This document shows positions 1-11,500 of a stretch of 64,000 nucleotides of DNA, piece after piece (position 1 is the stretch's first letter; the number at the start of each line of letters is the position of its first letter). Origin of the DNA: Cryptomeria japonica (taxonomy: Eukaryota > Streptophyta > Pinopsida > Cupressales > Cupressaceae). A program made the position numbers and the translations under genes. The notes beneath the pieces were generated by a model. The model was given only the letters and a program-made list of their open reading frames with translations. It made no database searches and was not told where the DNA came from. The stretch spans positions 143,114,247 through 143,178,246 of the forward strand of contig NC_081412.1 in the NCBI RefSeq assembly GCF_030272615.1, given 5' to 3'.

Positions 1-639
1 TCAAAACTTTGCATATCCTAATCAAACTTCAATTTCACACTTACAATGTTCCAATACTTTTGGTTCACATCATCTATCTTGTGATTAATCTTTGACAATC
101 AATGACTAATTAGATCTAGTCACAATTTCCATCATGAATCACTTCTTGGATGTATTTTTTTTTATAAATCCTCTTTTAGCTCTTTAACCTCTATCATTAG
201 ATATTATTTATCTAATAAGTCAAGTAATTGAATGGCAAGTACTTGAATTTGCTGGTTCTCTATTATCTTTTGCATATGTGTCTAATTCAACTTCTCATAA
301 TTAGTATATAACTTATATGTGACTACCTTGGTGAATAGAGAAATGTTCACCTTCAAGTCTATAGCCTCACGAGGTGTGGTATTTGATATTCTTTTGATCA
401 ATGTAGTTCCTCAAAATTGATCATAATTTTAAAAATGATCAGGGTTGTCAATGCTAGGTGATAGAGCTTAGATTCACCAAAATCCATAGTTAGGATTGAA
501 AATACAACCAAACACGTCTTGTTATACCTCTTCCTCTAATTGATAAATTCTCCTTTTCTCCTTTCTAGTATGGAGTGCCAGAGAAATGACAATGTCCCAT
601 TTGGCCACCAACAAAATTCTAACATCTCTTACCATTTTC
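1..639. other. AT-rich stretch, no gene seen
   Basis: No convincing reading frame, LTR end or RNA gene is visible. The minus strand may hold further, more eroded parts of the coding remnant that starts just to the right, but stop codons in all frames prevent a firm call. Confidence 0.4.
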
Positions 640-3237
640 TTTCCCTATTGAGGATTGATATTTTTAGTATTAAAGTCAAACTTTTTTAGAACCCGCTCAC
701 TAATTTGGCCCAATTCTAAAGGTGACTTACTTTTTCTCTCCTCTCCACATCTTCTCTAATATTAATCTTTTCTTCTTGTGACAACAAAATATTTGAACTC
801 TTGTGTTTTAACAAATTTATCATCATTGATGAATTGATTTCAAGCTAGGGCCCTTATATCTTCAGTGGGATCATCCTCAATTTTGAGATTTTCTATAGCT
901 CTACTCAGAGGCATTACTGGAAAAATCCCCCTCACTGTTTGAGATGGAGGTGATGGAGGAGAGAGAGGATAGTCAATGAGTGGCATGTCCTCCTCTTCTT
1001 TCACTGCTGTAAGAGAACCTTCAAATTCTTCTGCCTCAACAATCGTTATACCTTTCTCAATTGGAGGCCACTCCTCAACATTTACTTTCTTTCCAGGTGG
1101 ATCCTCTAAGATGATAAGTTGCTTTCCCTTCTTAATAACACTTTAGCACTGAGAATATTCTTCTTAATCCTTATATGAAAATATTTCTCATCATGAAAGA
1201 ATCTAGGGAATTAAGGTTCTCTTTCCCTTCTTATGGCTTCTTCTCTCTACATTGAGTTCCATTTCTTCCTTCTTGAATATACTTCCTCAATTGCTGTGTA
1301 TTTTTTAATGACAACTTCATCTTCCATGTCCTCATGTTTATATCCAAATCCCAATGTTTCAATGAATCCTTCTAGATAATAATACCTTTTCTTCTCATAT
1401 CTCATTCTAGAGGGCTTTGATGGAAAATACAATTTCTTCAGAGCATCCTTGTTCCTTGCTATTAAATCTACAAATTCTCACTAAGTTGGTATCAATAAGG
1501 GGTTATGTGGCTTCCTGGAAGCTAGATGATCCATCTAAATAAGCTTGCATTGAACTTCCAAATATGAAATTCTTAGTGGAATCCATTTGGGAAACACATG
1601 AGGTTGCACCAATGTCCCATACATCTTGATTGTTGTAGTCTTTGAGTGGAGAAACCAATCTACCCAATTATGTGAAATTGCTAAATACACTGCAGGGCGA
1701 GAAAGGACTCATTCATTAAATTCTTACATCCTACATCTAGAGATGATGTATCAGATTCAGATATAGTGAGAGGGCCTAGGGTGGGGGGTGGATGATAGTG
1801 GGTTAGTGGAGAAACTAGAGAGGGGGGTTGTGTTGGCTTGATGACGATTGTAATGTATTTATCACTTGTTGTCATTGATGAAACACTCTCAAACACACAT
1901 ATGATTATATTGACTACCGGTGTAAGTTAAATTGTTTACACTGTCAACTGGTATACCTTGTGGTTATCCCTAATTGGTACTTTGTGTCAACCATTATGTG
2001 CATAAGAGACAACCTATGGTTATACTAAGTCAGAATCAAGATGAAGATAAAGATGGATATTAAGTGGAGATTCAAGGACAACGGTTCATATGTTTTATTC
2101 AAACCGGTATTGATTATTCCAACCAGTATTTGGTTATGTCTATGATGAGTTACCAGCACCAACTACTTGGTGGTCATTTTTGTGATGAGTTATGATCACT
2201 TGTCCAGATACACTGCACCTAGGAAATTGTGTCATGATTTCCTTAGGCCGACATGAAATCTAAATGTCTATATATTGACATCTTAGTAAATCTTTTCAAG
2301 ACAATGGTATGCATGAAGTGTAAAAGTTTTTTGTTGAAGAGTGATAAGTGTCAAGTTGAAGAGCAGTGTTGATTGTGTTTAGAAGGATCTGATCAAGCAA
2401 GTATTGTGCTACTCAGAAAAGATAAAATCATTCTTGTTGTTTTCTAACCATTACAACAGAATCAAATCCCTTAACCAAGTAAGCTCTAACAAGATTCAAT
2501 GTATAAATCCTCTAACAATGTGATCCATTAGTTTGGATTCTGAAATCCTCCACCGAGGTTACTCCTAATAGGGTACTACTCCTAACAAGTTATAAGCTTC
2601 TAATCAAGCTTTGGGATCTCTAACAAGATTTGCTCCTAGCAGTGCATTTTGTAGACCTTAACCAGTCAATTATCTATTACTGCAGATAGTTAACTTGTGA
2701 GTTCCATCTCATTGTGGTTTTTAACTATTTGGGTTTTCCACGTATGTACACTTGTGTTATGGTGGATGCTTTACCTTTTATGGATGTTGTTATATCATTT
2801 TGGATTACATGCATTGTGTTTAAAAGCTTTGTTAAGTTCATCTACTGATTAGTGTTTAAAGTAGTTTGGTTTTTGGTGTCACTGACTCAGCCCCCCCTCT
2901 CAGTGCTCTTCAAATCCATCAGGTTGGTGGTCTTAGACTGAAACTCCTTCTCTTGCCGAAGTGAGAGGGGGGGGTTGAGCATCTCACCTAAGGTATGATC
3001 ATAACATAGATTGGAACCAACAAGGTCATGGGGTTGGAATATCAAGCCTGACATGGTAATGTAGGGCTTGAGCTGGATGCTTTGATAAACATACATATAT
3101 TTTTTGATATAAATAGTAAATACTTTTCTCATGTGCAATTGACATAAAGTATCTAACCCAATGTTACATATAGCTTTACAAGTGGCCCCGAATAAATATT
3201 TAATGTGGATAAATAAATCACCTAGGATGCAACACAA
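640..3237 (-). pseudogene. Decayed transposon-associated coding region, split by a solo LTR
   Basis: On the minus strand a discontinuous coding signal runs from about 3237 to about 640, interrupted by the solo LTR at 1831-2921. Recognisable pieces are an N-terminal block (3237-2930), a Pro/Ser/Thr-rich stretch just left of the LTR, a block with NWVDWF and PHVFPKWIP (about 1690-1560), a block with YFPSKP and YYYLEGFIETLGFGY (1432-1247), then an acidic, proline-rich tail containing PLSPPSPPSQ (about 1140-840). I do not recognise the family. The order (globular part, Pro/Ser/Thr linker, charged tail) resembles the accessory ORF at 8578-11901, so a retroelement accessory protein is the best guess. 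Stops and frameshifts are present on both sides of the LTR, so it was probably already dead or decayed independently. Confidence 0.4.
1831..2921 (+). mobile_element. Solo LTR, Copia-like, TSD GGTTG
   Basis: The segment begins TGTTGGCTTGATGACG and ends ...CTTCAAATCCATCA, and is flanked by identical GGTTG at 1826-1830 and 2922-2926. The 3' part, a run of C followed by CTCTCAGTGCTC, matches the style of the LTR end at 6900-6945 (CCCCTCCCCTCTCAG). No primer-binding site or internal region follows, so this is a solo LTR left by recombination. A TATA-like CTATATAT lies near 2268, preceded by AGGCCGAC as in the 5772 LTR. ACCGGT/ACTGGT hexamers recur in the first 300 bases. It is much more diverged than the 5772 pair. 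Confidence 0.75.
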
Positions 3238-3289
3238 ACAACTATCTATTTTATTGTATAATTAAATTAAAAATAATGTTATGCATGTT
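2927..3289. other. Right flank of the solo LTR
   Basis: It holds the N-terminal part of the minus-strand coding remnant (to 3237). The rest is AT-rich sequence without recognisable features. Confidence 0.4.
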
Positions 3290-3740
3290 GTTCAACACTT
3301 AATCCTAACATAAGTTGACTATGCACAAATGTCAAAAAATTGATCTTATCATTCATTCTAATCATGGGATAAAATTGAATATCATTGATTATCCTCAATA
3401 AGCGCACATATCAAAATACATGGGCATTCAAGAACAATCATTTATATTTGATTTTTCATACACTCATCTTAGCACGTTTGAATCACCTTAAAAATTATAG
3501 TATTGATGTGTGTGTTTGAAGTATATTGGCTGTTAAGGTACTTTTAGATATCACCAACATACTTGGTGTTGTTGAAGAGAATATCATTATCTAGAAATTA
3601 ATTTCCTAAGAATTTAAAATACAAAATATATAGATGAATAGACATTTAAAATTCATTTAAGCATAAATTGAGTTTTCAATTGTTGACTAGATCTAGGATA
3701 GTAAAGTGAAACCAACACATAAGAGAGAATAATATTATAG
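3290..3740 (+). repeat. Diverged repeat, copy A
   Basis: This stretch can be aligned by eye to sequence at 5695-5771, continuing at 13337-13700 after the LTR element is removed. Shared strings include ACTATGCACAAATGT, GAAGAGAATATCATT, TAGATGAATAGA and GACTAGATCTAGGATA. Copy A and copy B are in the same orientation, about 2 kb apart once the 7.6-kb insertion is subtracted. Function unknown; neither copy codes. Confidence 0.7.
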
Positions 3741-5475
3741 TTCTTACTTGTTTGTAGAATGATATGCATTTAAATAGTGGATTTTTGTGTAATCGGGTCT
3801 ACATAATAAGCATGGTTGTAGTTAATCTTATTCTCATTTCTTATCTTTAAATGTTATGTATATATACTTTTGTATGCTAAAAAGTATGGAATCTGCAAAA
3901 GAGAACCAACCATCATAAAATACACACATGAAACATTATGTTAGAGTTAGAAATCAAAATAGAAACTAAACTAAGTTAGCTTAAAAATCAAGAACCTTAA
4001 GCATGTCTCATGTTCCTATATCTCCAAGGATCCTCAAGATTCAAGGTGGCTCTCACTTGGAAGAGAACTTGATCTTGTAGATGTCAACCTAAAGAATGAG
4101 ATTGAAGGATATGCAAAGATCAAAATGAATGCAACTAAGATCCTAGCTAGATGATAAAATGATATCAAAAGATGAAATGCAAGATGGAATGCAAGATATG
4201 AGACTAATATTGATTCCAAATTGAAAGCTTAGTTGTGCTAATTAAACTAACATGGAGATTTCTATGAAATTGATATACAAAGGCTATGAATTAAGCTAGC
4301 ATGAAAATGGGATTAGTATGATACTATCAACATGATGAAAGCTAAACTAGCATGCAACTAAGATGATCTAAGTGCTTGAAGATGACAAATTGAGCTCCTT
4401 TATAACCTGGAAAATGACTATAAGTTTGATGCACAAGATGATGGATCTCAAAGAGTGAAGGAATGGGCTCTATTTATAGGAAAACTAGAGAAATGGATGG
4501 TTGATATTGAGAAATCTCAACAAGGGCTAGCATAGAAAGTTATCAATCCATGAGGGGAACTCAATCCAATCCCAAGTTGACAAATGTCACCTTGAGATGG
4601 CTTGAGAGCATTAGATGCTAAGTAAGCATTAGGGATAACCTCAAGGGATGACATCATTGGATAATGCTATTATCCAAGGGAGCATGCTATTGTCCAAGAG
4701 GTAAACTCTTGTGCAAAGTTGAAGGATGGTCAAAGGGACAACCATCATGGGCTAGGATGATGTCTTGTAAGAGGCATTAAATGCCTTTTTAAGACTTTGG
4801 AACTTTACTTGTTGAAAGTTAGATAACCTTTAAGTCTCATGTAAGAGCCTTACAAACTTTGGAAGACTCAACAAGTTAACTTGTTGAGGAAAATAAAGTC
4901 TTAAATGCATTTAGAAGACTTTCTTCCAAATATGGAGAAGTGACTACCCCAAATTTAGGGATGTGACATAATTAGAAGAATTAGGCTAATTAATGAGGGA
5001 TTAGAGGGGTTCTAGAAGAATATTAGCATGCCAATGGAAAAAGTAGGAGAATACAAGTGGAGGGAAATAGGCAGTTTTAGATAAAATAAAAGATTTATTT
5101 TAGCCAAAAGGAGTGCAACTTGCATTTGTAGGATTTTGCAAGTGGGGGGGACTATTCACAAATAAATGATTTATTTAAATGCAAAGAGATTTTTTAATCA
5201 AATGTAAATTCAATTAAAAGGGAAAAAGGGGGTTTTAATTAAATAAATAAGATTTATTCAATTAAATGGATAAAGGGTACTTAATCAAACCTTGGTTTAA
5301 TTAATAGGTTAGGCTAGAAGAAATTTTTTTTTAAAATCAAATCTTTAATTTGATCAATACGTTGATTGGAAGAATAGGGATATTAATTAAACCTTAGTCT
5401 AATTAATAGACGAATAAATGATGATTAAATAAATAAAATCCATTTAATTAGTTGTGAAATTTTTAGGTGTTTACA
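3741..5475 (-). mobile_element. Probable LTR (or LTR fragment) on the minus strand
   Basis: Read on the minus strand, the sequence starts at 5475 with TGTAAACACCTAAAAATT followed by AT-rich blocks of the form ATTAAATAAAT, closely resembling the start of the LTRs at 32434 and 47743 (TGTAGACACCCAAAATT). A strong plant-type TATA box (TATAAATA on the minus strand) lies at 4471-4478. No polypurine tract precedes it, so a solo or truncated LTR is likely. I could not find a target duplication or the other end, so the left limit is nominal. Confidence 0.5.
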
Positions 5476-5771
5476 CTTATATTCTAATTAATTTATCTAT
5501 TTAATATTGAACACTAAACCAATCTAAATTCATAATTCAATTTTATCAAACATTTTTCTAACCACTTATCCAACTTGATTTTCTAATCCATGTTGTTTCT
5601 ATAGCTACAAGTTCATCTTTCTAGTTGCATTCTTGTTACACTTGAATGAATTTAATAAAAAAATAAACAAACTAACTAGCTATTATCCTTGTACACTTTG
5701 GTCCCTAACTAACTATGCACAAATGTTCAAAATTTGATCATATCATCCAATCTAATTGTGGGAGAAAATTG
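5476..5771. other. Flank; left half of repeat copy B
   Basis: AT-rich non-coding sequence. Bases 5695-5771 are the left half of repeat copy B, which continues at 13337. The last five bases, AATTG (5767-5771), are the left target-site duplication of the LTR element that follows. Confidence 0.6.
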
Positions 5772-6945
5772 TGTTGGAATAATGATATATTTGTCATTAG
5801 TGAATAACACTTAGCGAAAACACTTATTTGATTTTGAATGCTTACCGAGCTCATCATTCAGTCCACAGCCTATACCGAGCATTCGGCAAAGCTTACCGAT
5901 TAAACAGTTCATACTGAGCAGTAAGACTATTACCGAGCATATGAGACAAACAACAGTAACCGAGAAGTCAGTTCTTACCGAGTTACCAGTGGTTACCGAG
6001 TGACACTATATCTACCGAGTCACCGCAGCTACCGAGTTCCAAGCTACACTTCGGGACTAGTATGGACCGAGCTTCTACTCTTACCGAGAGCATGACGATG
6101 CCGAGTACTGTAGTGGACGCCGTGTATCAGAAGATCACCGAGCCAGCTTGAGGAACCGAGTATCTACCGACTCAGTAATATTTTGTTCACCTATGTAAGG
6201 CCGACTTAAGAATGAGTTTATGTTATTAATTTGTATGAGGCCGACTTTATGAAATGTAAATGTAATTATGGACGGTATATATATGTGATGTATTATACCA
6301 TTTGAAATCCGAAAAATGTGAAAATGTATGTAAGATGTATGAATATGCTAAATTAGAAAGAGCAGAGCAGAAACTGCATTAAGGCAGTAGACCAGAACAT
6401 TTTCGCAGAATCAGTAAAGGAGCGGAATCGACATATCTATCTCAGAAGGAGATCAATACTCAAAGGATCTTATCAGTAATAAAGTTGTAAGTCAAGATCT
6501 ACTGTTTCATCCTAACAGTTGAATCAGTTTGTAAATCCTTTTACCGGGTAGACTTAACAGTCTTTTGTAAATCTCTTAACCGAGTGCATACTTCATTGTA
6601 TGTTTGTAAATCCTCTAACAAGGTGGACCTAGCAGTCCAAATTTGCTTCTAACAGGGCAGATCATCAGAAGTGATCATTGTAAGCCTTAACCGGCCAACT
6701 TTTACTGCAGTACCAAAGTTTTGTGGGTACCATCCCCACCCCAGTTTTACTTTCTATTTGGAAGGTTTCTGGGTCACCAAATCTTTGTGTTAAGTGTTAT
6801 GAATGATTATACTTTCATGCATACAGTAGATTAAATGAATGAATGGTTTAATATATACAAGTGCAGAAATGAGTTAAAAAGTTTAAGTGTTACTGATTCA
6901 CCCCTCCCCTCTCAGTAACTTGGTTAGTCCTAAATATTTTCAACA
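5772..6945 (+). repeat. 5' LTR of the 5772-13336 element
   Basis: 1174 bp, TGTTGG...CAACA. The U3 part carries an ACCGAG array (5842-6160), GCCGAC boxes at 6200 and 6240, and a TATA-like TATATATATG at 6276-6285. The pyrimidine-rich CCCCTCCCCTCTCAG lies near the 3' end. Confidence 0.93.
5840..6285 (+). promoter_or_regulatory. U3 promoter with an array of ACCGAG hexamers and DRE-like boxes
   Basis: Twelve exact ACCGAG hexamers, all in the same orientation, fall between about 5842 and 6160, with variants ACTGAG, GCCGAG and ACCGAT between them. ACCGAC occurs at 6166-6171 and GCCGAC at 6200-6205 and 6240-6245. These three match the RCCGAC core bound by plant DREB/CBF factors. The TATA-like sequence follows at 6276-6285. 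That the array binds a factor is inference; the count and placement are directly seen. The right LTR repeats the arrangement with two hexamers changed by transitions. Confidence 0.6.
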
Positions 6946-6947
6946 AT

Positions 6948-6959
6948 TGGTATCAGAGC
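6948..6959 (+). other. Primer-binding site, initiator tRNA-Met
   Basis: TGGTATCAGAGC lies two bases after the 5' LTR and is complementary to the 3' end of plant initiator tRNA-Met. The match stops after 12 bases, as is common in Copia elements. Confidence 0.9.
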
Positions 6960-7009
6960 TCAGTGGTTCTCAGAGTAAAAGTTTGACAGCTTGAGAAAAG
7001 GTCAAGACA

Positions 7010-8173
7010 ATGGAGATATTCAGACTTGACAAAGCTATTGAGAATGAAAAGCTAGATCTGGAAATGGCCATTGCTCAACTCAAAGAAGCAAGAGAACATC
7101 TTTCCCAATCCCTAAAAAGAAGGAAGGAACTAGCAAAAGAAATAAATGATCATGAGTATGTTGAAACAAAAATTGAAGATCTCTTTCCTACAAGTAGTTC
7201 AAATGAAGTAGATGAAGCAAACAATGCAATCAAAGAACTCCTAGAAAAGAATGGATTACTGCAAAAAGAAGTAAGGATGCTAAGAAGAGAACAGGAAATT
7301 CAGTCTGCAAGATTTTGTGAAATCCTGGAACAAAGGAATAAAATGCAAAATGAAATAGAAGGAAGAAGCAATGAAATTGTACACCATGAAGATCTCACCG
7401 AGCAACTCTCCAATGCAAATGAAGAGATCAGAATTCTCAAAGAACAGAATGAAAGTTTGAAAAATGAGCTAGATATTCAAAAGCAAGCAAATGAAAGGAT
7501 GATGAAAACTCAAACAGACTTGGATCAATTAAATGAGCAAAATCTTCACAAACAAAAGGGTAAAGCTGGTCTTGGTTACAATGAAGAAGGTGAATCTTCC
7601 GAGCAAGGTAGCCAAAGAAATCAAAGACCTACATGCAATTACTGTGGTAAGATAGGTCACACATCAAACAAATGTTGGAGCAATGGAAAGACAAGATTCA
7701 AAGGCAAATGCTACAACTGTAATCAGCATGGTCACAAGGCTAGTGAATGCAAGGAGAAACCAAAATTTGAAGGCAAATGTCACAAATGCAAGAAACAAGG
7801 TCACAAAGCATCAGAATGTAGAACAAAGATATTCACTCCAGCAGAACAAATTGTCAAAGCAATATTTGGTTGGGATTACAATACCTGGTGCAGATGTCAT
7901 TATTGTGGAGAATATGGACACATTGGGTTGAACTGTACAAGGCATCATCTAAGGAAGAAAGATACAACCATAAGATGTTATACATGCACTGAACTCGGAC
8001 ATATAGCCAAGAACTGCATGAACACAAAGAAGATTGAAGATGAAAAGAAAGCTAAAGCTGAAAACATTCGGAAACAGATGAGACAACAGTGGGTTCCTAA
8101 ACCTACCGAGCAGGATAATTCAAGCAATGGTCCTGTCACTCAAGAATTGGGTGACCCCACCATTACAAATTAG
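7010..8173 (+). CDS. Gag/nucleocapsid-like coiled-coil protein with five CCHC zinc knuckles
   Basis: An uninterrupted 387-residue frame that begins at the first ATG after the primer site. Residues about 5-180 are rich in Glu, Lys, Leu and Gln with heptad-like spacing, predicting a long coiled coil. Five CX2CX4HX4C knuckles follow at about 209-222, 234-247, 257-270, 297-310 and 324-337 (CNYCGKIGHTSNKC, CYNCNQHGHKASEC and so on). The tail is basic. Zinc knuckles of this type bind RNA in Gag nucleocapsids. The usual Copia capsid domain is absent, and five knuckles is more than the usual one or two. It probably packages the element RNA, either alone or with Gag supplied by another element. It is the only long retroelement frame in the window without a stop. 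Confidence 0.8.
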   Translation: MEIFRLDKAIENEKLDLEMAIAQLKEAREHLSQSLKRRKELAKEINDHEYVETKIEDLFPTSSSNEVDEANNAIKELLEKNGLLQKEVRMLRREQEIQSARFCEILEQRNKMQNEIEGRSNEIVHHEDLTEQLSNANEEIRILKEQNESLKNELDIQKQANERMMKTQTDLDQLNEQNLHKQKGKAGLGYNEEGESSEQGSQRNQRPTCNYCGKIGHTSNKCWSNGKTRFKGKCYNCNQHGHKASECKEKPKFEGKCHKCKKQGHKASECRTKIFTPAEQIVKAIFGWDYNTWCRCHYCGEYGHIGLNCTRHHLRKKDTTIRCYTCTELGHIAKNCMNTKKIEDEKKAKAENIRKQMRQQWVPKPTEQDNSSNGPVTQELGDPTITN

Positions 8174-8577
8174 ATCCATTAAAGAAGATAAGGAACTGCA
8201 TCTTCAAAACCTTACCATAAGCAGTTCTAAAATACAAAAGCATAATCGATGAAATCAGTATTTCCGATACATACAAAAAAGTCACTTACCGAGTTGAATG
8301 TTACCGAGCATGGTAAAACTGCAGACCTTACCGAGTTAGGTCAGAAATAAGAACACCGAGTTAGGTCATTCTTACCGAGCAATCGCTAAAGTCATTAAGT
8401 CATCTCACCTACCCACTTATCAAGCATTAATGACAGAATTTTAATAAAAAGGGCAAAATCGACTTCATTCTTCACCGCGTTATTCAGCATTCGAAGAGCT
8501 TAGGTTTTCAAAGTGCTTAAGGAGATTTAAGACGAATTTGCAACGAAGAATCTAAAAGGAACTCAGGTTATTCAGCA
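8174..8577 (+). other. Spacer between the two ORFs, with ACCGAG motifs
   Basis: Non-coding. Five further ACCGAG hexamers occur at 8288-8380, in the same orientation as those in the LTR, so the motif bias is not confined to U3. Confidence 0.5.
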
Positions 8578-11500
8578 ATGACTTCTACTAGCACAACCAG
8601 CAGGAGCAAGGCGAAGAAGACTTCCAATATGTTAGTGAAAGGAGTTAAATGGACAGCGCCGAACTTCAAACTCGTTCCAGCGATCGCAGAATCACTCGAC
8701 CCAAGTGGAGCACAGTCCAGAATTCCTTCCAAGGTACTTCTCATCAATGACATTCGTACTCATTTCAAATGCACTATTCAGGAGTTAGGGACTTTGGAAA
8801 TGGACAATGCCCTAGATCAGCTATGTGTTGACAAAACCCTGAAACCCGTGCATAGACATTTGGAAATCAAAGGCTTGACCCATATCCCACACCTACCAAG
8901 AAACTTTCAAGTAAAATGGATTAGGTATGTATTGAGCCGTGTACATGATGGGCAACTTTGGTTAGATCAACCTATCTTAATAACAAAGAAGATGATTCAT
9001 AGAATCACAGGATTACCGATGTCAGACAGAGCAAAATCCACCAAAACCCTAGGTCGGGACGAACTGCAGGAGTTAACTCAAGCCGAGTGGGATGGCAGAG
9101 GAATGAAAATTAACAATGTATCTGATGTTGAACTTAAATTTGGTATTATTATCATTGCATATAAGCTGTATAGTTCCAGTAGGCTAAATAGTGTGGCATG
9201 TGAGGCGGTAGACCTTGCCTCCAAGGTAGTAAAGAAGAACATGGATTTTGACCTAGCAGAGGTTTTACTAACACAATTCAACAAGAACATGGACAGTATA
9301 AGGACATCAAAGAATAATCCATGCAAATTTGGTTCTTTGTTGATTTGTATATTTTTCTATGTACAAAACTTTTTCCCTTCTAAAGGCATGGTAGTATGGA
9401 GGAAGGATACTCCAATTTTGTATCAGATAAATGAGTTTATAGCAGAAATAGGTCAGAACTTTGAGACAGTAATGGATAATTATTTTGAAGAATTTAAGGA
9501 CAAAATGAACAACAGGTTCAGGATTCCTCCTAAGTTGGTAAAAGATTACAAGGATGATATATGCTTCATGGTAGACTGTGATAAAGTTTACATCCAGGCA
9601 GCCATACCCCGAGTGGCATGGGTAAAACCATTACCCTATGAAATTAACATAGATGAAGCAAGGGATATAATAGAAGCCCTGATAAATGAACCAGCCATTC
9701 CCAACAGCCCTGCATTTGGCACTTATGATGAGGCTAAAGCCAGAATTGAGCTTGAAAACAAGCTTCCAAAGGCCACCACCAGTACCAAGAGAAAGGCAGC
9801 TAAAACAGAAGAAACAGAAGAGGAATCAGAGGAGGAAAAAGAAACATCAAAGAAGAAAGGCAAAGTAGTAATCACAAAGCCCAAACCTAAAACTGCAGTG
9901 TTCACAAGGAAAACCAGAAAAGGGCAAAAAGAAAGTGAAATTCTATTCAGGAGACCCCCTCCTTCCTTCGAAGAAAAATTGAAGCAGTTGGAACAAGGAT
10001 CTGGCATGTCTAACTTCAAGGCACTGAGGTATGAAAACAGATCAGATGCAGAAAAGATGTAGATCGAGGAGCTTTTACTGAACAAAATGGGTAAATGGAA
10101 ATATACCCCAGATGATATCAGTCCTCAAATTCCAAATGAGCTTCTAGACAGGATTAGACCAAGATGGACTTCAGCAGTGCAAACTGTCAAAGACATTTAT
10201 GCACAAACCTTAAAATAGTTGTTACCGAACCTGACATACAAAGAAGTTAAAGAGGCATTAAAGAAGAATGAACACCAAATGACACTTAGGTTTCATACCT
10301 TCTTAGTTCTCTCCAAGCAAATAGAAGCAATAGTAAATAATGCCACAATTGTGTGGAAAAGGATATATAATCTGCCAATGCCATCTGACCCCACGGTAAC
10401 AACTGAGGGTGAAAAAGAAGAGGATGAAGAGGATGAAGAGGAGAAGGAAGAAGAAGAAGCAGCTGAGGAAGAAGGAGACACGGTAATCATAAGTGAAGAA
10501 GAAGAAGGTGACACGGTGATAATAGGTGATGAAGAAGATGATCCTGAACAGGTAGCAGCTAAAGTCATTGCATCTCTTCCTCACTCACCGCAGAAAGGCA
10601 TTGCATCATCACCTTCAGCTAGCAGGATTGTGAGCACAGTAGCTACATCTATTGCTCAATCCTTGCCAATCACCTCTCAGCTCCAGACTCCAATAGTTAC
10701 CTCATCCACCGAGCTGCAGAGCATGTCATTATCTATTGGGATGCAGAGTGTTGCTTCTACCGAGCAACAAGTGATTTCTTCAGTCACCGAGATCACAACT
10801 TCTCCTGCAGCATGTATAGTAAGTTTTGCAACCTCTCTAGTTTTGACACATTCTTTTGCACCTATCAGCACTCCTGCATGTACATCAATTTTGGAAACAG
10901 TCGGTACATCCATGAGTCTTCCTATTCTAGTTATAACAGCTAGTCCAACCTTATCAACCATTATAACTACATCAAAAGATAAGGTAGTAAGCACAGAAGT
11001 AATACAAAAGACACCTTTAAAACTTCTGCTTACCGGCAAGGCTATAGAGGAAGATATAGATCTGGATAAAGAGATTGTCATACCACAAATAGACCTCAAT
11101 ACTGCATCAATTGATGAAATGAGATTGATCAGCCAGATGTTAGAACAGAAAGCAAAACAAAAACAATTAAGAAGTGAGAGAGACAGGGAATTCAACATCA
11201 TAAATGGTGCAAAGACCATTCTTACAGATGCCTTAGGCATAAAAGTTGATCCCTCTCAACACATTTTGCTACAACTCGAAGAGGCTGTGAATAGATTCAA
11301 TGAGGACTCATCAGGAGAAGAGAAACTGATAGAACGAACCGAGAAGAAATTTGATAACAAGGTGCTTGAGCACATTGCTCAGCAGATAGCAATAAAACAA
11401 GTTGAATTGACCACTGGTTTGGCCAAGTTAGAAAATTCTTTTAATAATGTAACTTCATTCTTTGCAAATTTATGTGATGTCACCGAGTTCACAAAAGGAA

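Noticed and set aside
2887-3237. A complete small protein gene on the minus strand
   Set aside because: Its 3' end lies in the solo LTR, so the apparent stop and last codons are not original. Treated as part of the larger decayed coding region.
3741-5475. A complete solo LTR with target duplication
   Set aside because: The right end is LTR-like, but CTTAT (5476-5480) was not found before any TG at a plausible left end. Listed only as a probable LTR fragment.
6948-6959. tRNA gene fragment
   Set aside because: Only a 12-base match to the initiator tRNA 3' end next to an LTR; it is a primer-binding site.
10293-10584. Minus-strand open frames rich in Ser and Phe
   Set aside because: They are the complement of the acidic Glu-rich stretch of the plus-strand accessory ORF, which lacks minus-strand stops because of its GAA/GAG codons.
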